Source: an uncultured Eubacteriales bacterium (GTDB lineage Bacteria > Bacillota > Clostridia > Oscillospirales > Oscillospiraceae). From it: a stretch of DNA of 12,733 nt. A model generated the notes under the pieces. It worked only from the letters and a program-made list of their open reading frames with translations, searched no databases and was not told the DNA's origin. Below are positions 11,669-12,733 of the stretch, piece after piece (within the stretch, counting starts at the first letter, position 1; each line of letters opens with the position of its first letter). The position numbers were made by a program, and so were the translations under genes. The stretch covers positions 1 through 12,733 of the forward strand of contig URGI01000054.1 of assembly GCA_900547315.1 (NCBI GenBank), given 5' to 3'.

Positions 11669-12544
11669 ATGAATCTGGCCAAGTATCAGGCGCTGCTGAG
11701 CGTCGTGGAATCCGGAAGCCTGACCGCCGCGGCGGCGCAGCTTGGGCTGACGCAGTCGGCGGTGAGTCACAGCATCAACAGTCTTGAGGAGGAGCTGGGC
11801 TTCGCGGTGATAAAGCGCAGCCGCGCCGGCGTGAAGCTCACGAACGAGGGCGAGCGGCTGCTGCCCGCGGTGCGCGGACTCTTAAACAGCGCCGAGCAGC
11901 TCAGCCAGGTGACGGCGGCGATACGCGGGCTTGACAGCGGCCTTGTCCGCATCGGGACCTTTACCTCCGTCGCCGTCCACTGGCTGCCGGGGGTGCTGAA
12001 GGAATTCCAGCGCGACTATCCGCGCGTCGAGTTCAAGCTCCTCAACGGCGACTACAACGACGTCGAGCAGTGGGTGCGCGACGGCAGCGTGGACATCGGC
12101 TTTGTGAACCTGCCCTCCCCGCTCGACTGCGAGTGCATCCCGCTGATGGAGGACCGGCTGATGGCCATTCTGCCGAAGGACAGCCGCTTTGCGAGCTACC
12201 CGAAGTTCCCGCTCGTCGAATGCGAGACGGAGCCGTTTATAAGCCTGCTTAAAAGCTCCGACCACGACGCGCGGCGCGCGCTTGAGGCCGCCGGGGTCAC
12301 GCCGAACGTCAGGTTTTACACCAAGGACGACTACGCTATAATTGCCATGGTCGAGCAGGGGCTCGGCATAAGCATAATGCCGGAGCTGCTTTTGAAGGGG
12401 CGGCACGACGATCTGCTGGTGCTGCCGCTCGTTCCGGAAGCGAAGCGAACCATCGGCATCGCCATCGCCGCAAGCGAGAAGGCCGGCCCCGCGACCCGCC
12501 GCTTTGCCGACTATGTCGTGAGATACGTCAAGGAACAGGCGTGA
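11669..12544 (+). CDS. LysR-type transcriptional regulator
   Basis: This cytoplasmic DNA-binding regulator of 291 aa is full length for the family. The N-terminal winged helix-turn-helix (about 1-60) reads LSVVESGSLTAAAAQLGLTQ then SAVSHSINSLEEELGFAVIK, a classic LysR pattern, followed by a linker helix (about 62-88). The effector-binding domain (about 91-291) starts GLVRIGTFTSVAVHWLPGVL and includes VRDGSVDIGFVNLP (136-149) and MVEQGLGISIMPELLL (227-242). The ATG has AAGGAG six bases upstream. It is transcribed away from putP across a 171-bp gap. LysR genes often control the divergent neighbour and themselves, so putP is the prime target candidate. The inducer is unknown, and the sequence does not permit assignment to a named member. 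Confidence 0.95.
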   Translation: MNLAKYQALLSVVESGSLTAAAAQLGLTQSAVSHSINSLEEELGFAVIKRSRAGVKLTNEGERLLPAVRGLLNSAEQLSQVTAAIRGLDSGLVRIGTFTSVAVHWLPGVLKEFQRDYPRVEFKLLNGDYNDVEQWVRDGSVDIGFVNLPSPLDCECIPLMEDRLMAILPKDSRFASYPKFPLVECETEPFISLLKSSDHDARRALEAAGVTPNVRFYTKDDYAIIAMVEQGLGISIMPELLLKGRHDDLLVLPLVPEAKRTIGIAIAASEKAGPATRRFADYVVRYVKEQA

Positions 12545-12575
12545 GTTTTTGATTCTATCTTTGTACGACGGCTGT

Positions 12576-12631
12576 CTCTCCCTCCGTCAAAACCTGCGGT
12601 TTTGACGCCCCCCTCGACAGTGGGAGGCAAG
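12576..12631. repeat. Palindromic intergenic repeat element
   Basis: Two adjoining hairpins are present: 10 perfect pairs with a TGC loop (12585-12607), then GCCCCCC/GGGAGGC with an eight-base loop (12607-12628), flanked by CTCTCCCTCC on the left and GGCAAGG on the right. The second hairpin pairs better in a minus-strand RNA (G-U rather than A-C). The layout matches, from memory, a dispersed intergenic repeat abundant in gut Clostridia; copy number here cannot be checked. It may also serve as the transcription end of the LysR gene, though no U-run follows. Confidence 0.6.
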
Positions 12632-12642
12632 GGGCGTACTAT
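12614..12642 (+). promoter_or_regulatory. Candidate promoter for a gene at the right edge
   Basis: TCGACA (12614-12619), 17 bases and TACTAT (12637-12642) give a moderate sigma-A match, with start near 12649, which would produce a leader covering exactly the structured region that follows. The -35 lies inside the palindromic repeat. The match is imperfect. Confidence 0.35.
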
Positions 12643-12653
12643 AAAATTTAAGC

Positions 12654-12724
12654 CCTCCGTATAGACGGGTGTCCGTAAAACAGTTAATCCTCCGTATGGC
12701 TTAGACCATGCGGAGGATTTGTTT
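12654..12724 (+). promoter_or_regulatory. Structured leader hiding the ribosome site of the edge gene, or a terminator
   Basis: Arms at 12686-12699 and 12706-12719 pair over 14 bases with one G-U and a six-base loop; the structure is weaker (C-A mismatch) on the minus strand. The right arm holds GGAGGA (12712-12717), seven bases before ATG at 12725. An earlier copy of CCTCCGTAT (12654-12662) repeats the anti-ribosome-site bases at 12689-12697, and ACGG (12666 on) can pair with CCGT on either side. The T-rich TTTGTTT after the stem also permits a weak terminator reading. Confidence 0.5.
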
Positions 12725-12733
12725 ATGTCTAAT
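12725..12733 (+). CDS. Possible gene start at the right edge (fragment)
   Basis: ATG TCT AAT (Met-Ser-Asn) follows a strong GGAGGA site by seven bases and runs off the window. Only three codons are visible, so no product can be given. If the upstream hairpin is just a terminator, this start may be chance. Confidence 0.35.

Overview
The window reads as chromosomal DNA from a Clostridia-type Gram-positive bacterium, probably a gut Oscillospirales relative. This is inferred from strong AGGAGG-type ribosome sites, consensus sigma-A promoters, a lipoprotein signal peptide on the binding protein, moderately high GC, and a CCCTCC-bounded palindromic intergenic repeat of a kind I associate with such genomes. 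Apart from one LysR gene near the right end, all identified genes lie on the minus strand, so transcription runs mostly right to left.

The main feature (about 31-8866) is a complete oligopeptide/dipeptide-type ABC importer. In transcription order it holds a 177-aa membrane protein of unknown function, a lipoprotein substrate-binding protein (oppA-like, 785 aa), two permeases (oppB-like 329 aa, oppC-like 682 aa), two ATPases (oppD-like, oppF-like) and an 85-aa single-pass membrane protein overlapping the end of oppF. A perfect TTGACA-17-TATAAT promoter (8838-8866), enclosed by an 8-bp inverted repeat, precedes the first gene, and a long hairpin terminator (31-68) follows the last. Hairpins before and after oppA could set its level apart from the permeases; oppB starts with GTG behind a weak ribosome site.

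The most unusual point is that the extracytoplasmic parts of this importer are enlarged. The OppC-like permease carries about 360 extra residues between its first and second membrane segments, built from about five degenerate copies of a helix-plus-beta module. The binding protein carries about 130-150 extra residues in its first lobe, with a duplicated W-E-A-T...FWA motif. Together with the two small membrane proteins this suggests an elaborated docking or capture apparatus outside the membrane. I vaguely recall enlarged relatives in gut Clostridia, so novelty lies in function more than existence.

Right of the importer are an EFR1-type flavodoxin/ferredoxin gene with its own promoter and a leader hairpin, then a PutP-type sodium/proline symporter ending at a near-ideal terminator. 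A LysR-type regulator is divergent from putP, with promoters and operator-like repeats in the shared 171-bp gap. The last 190 bp hold a palindromic repeat and what looks like the 5' leader of a gene starting at the right edge, in which a 14-bp hairpin buries the ribosome site.
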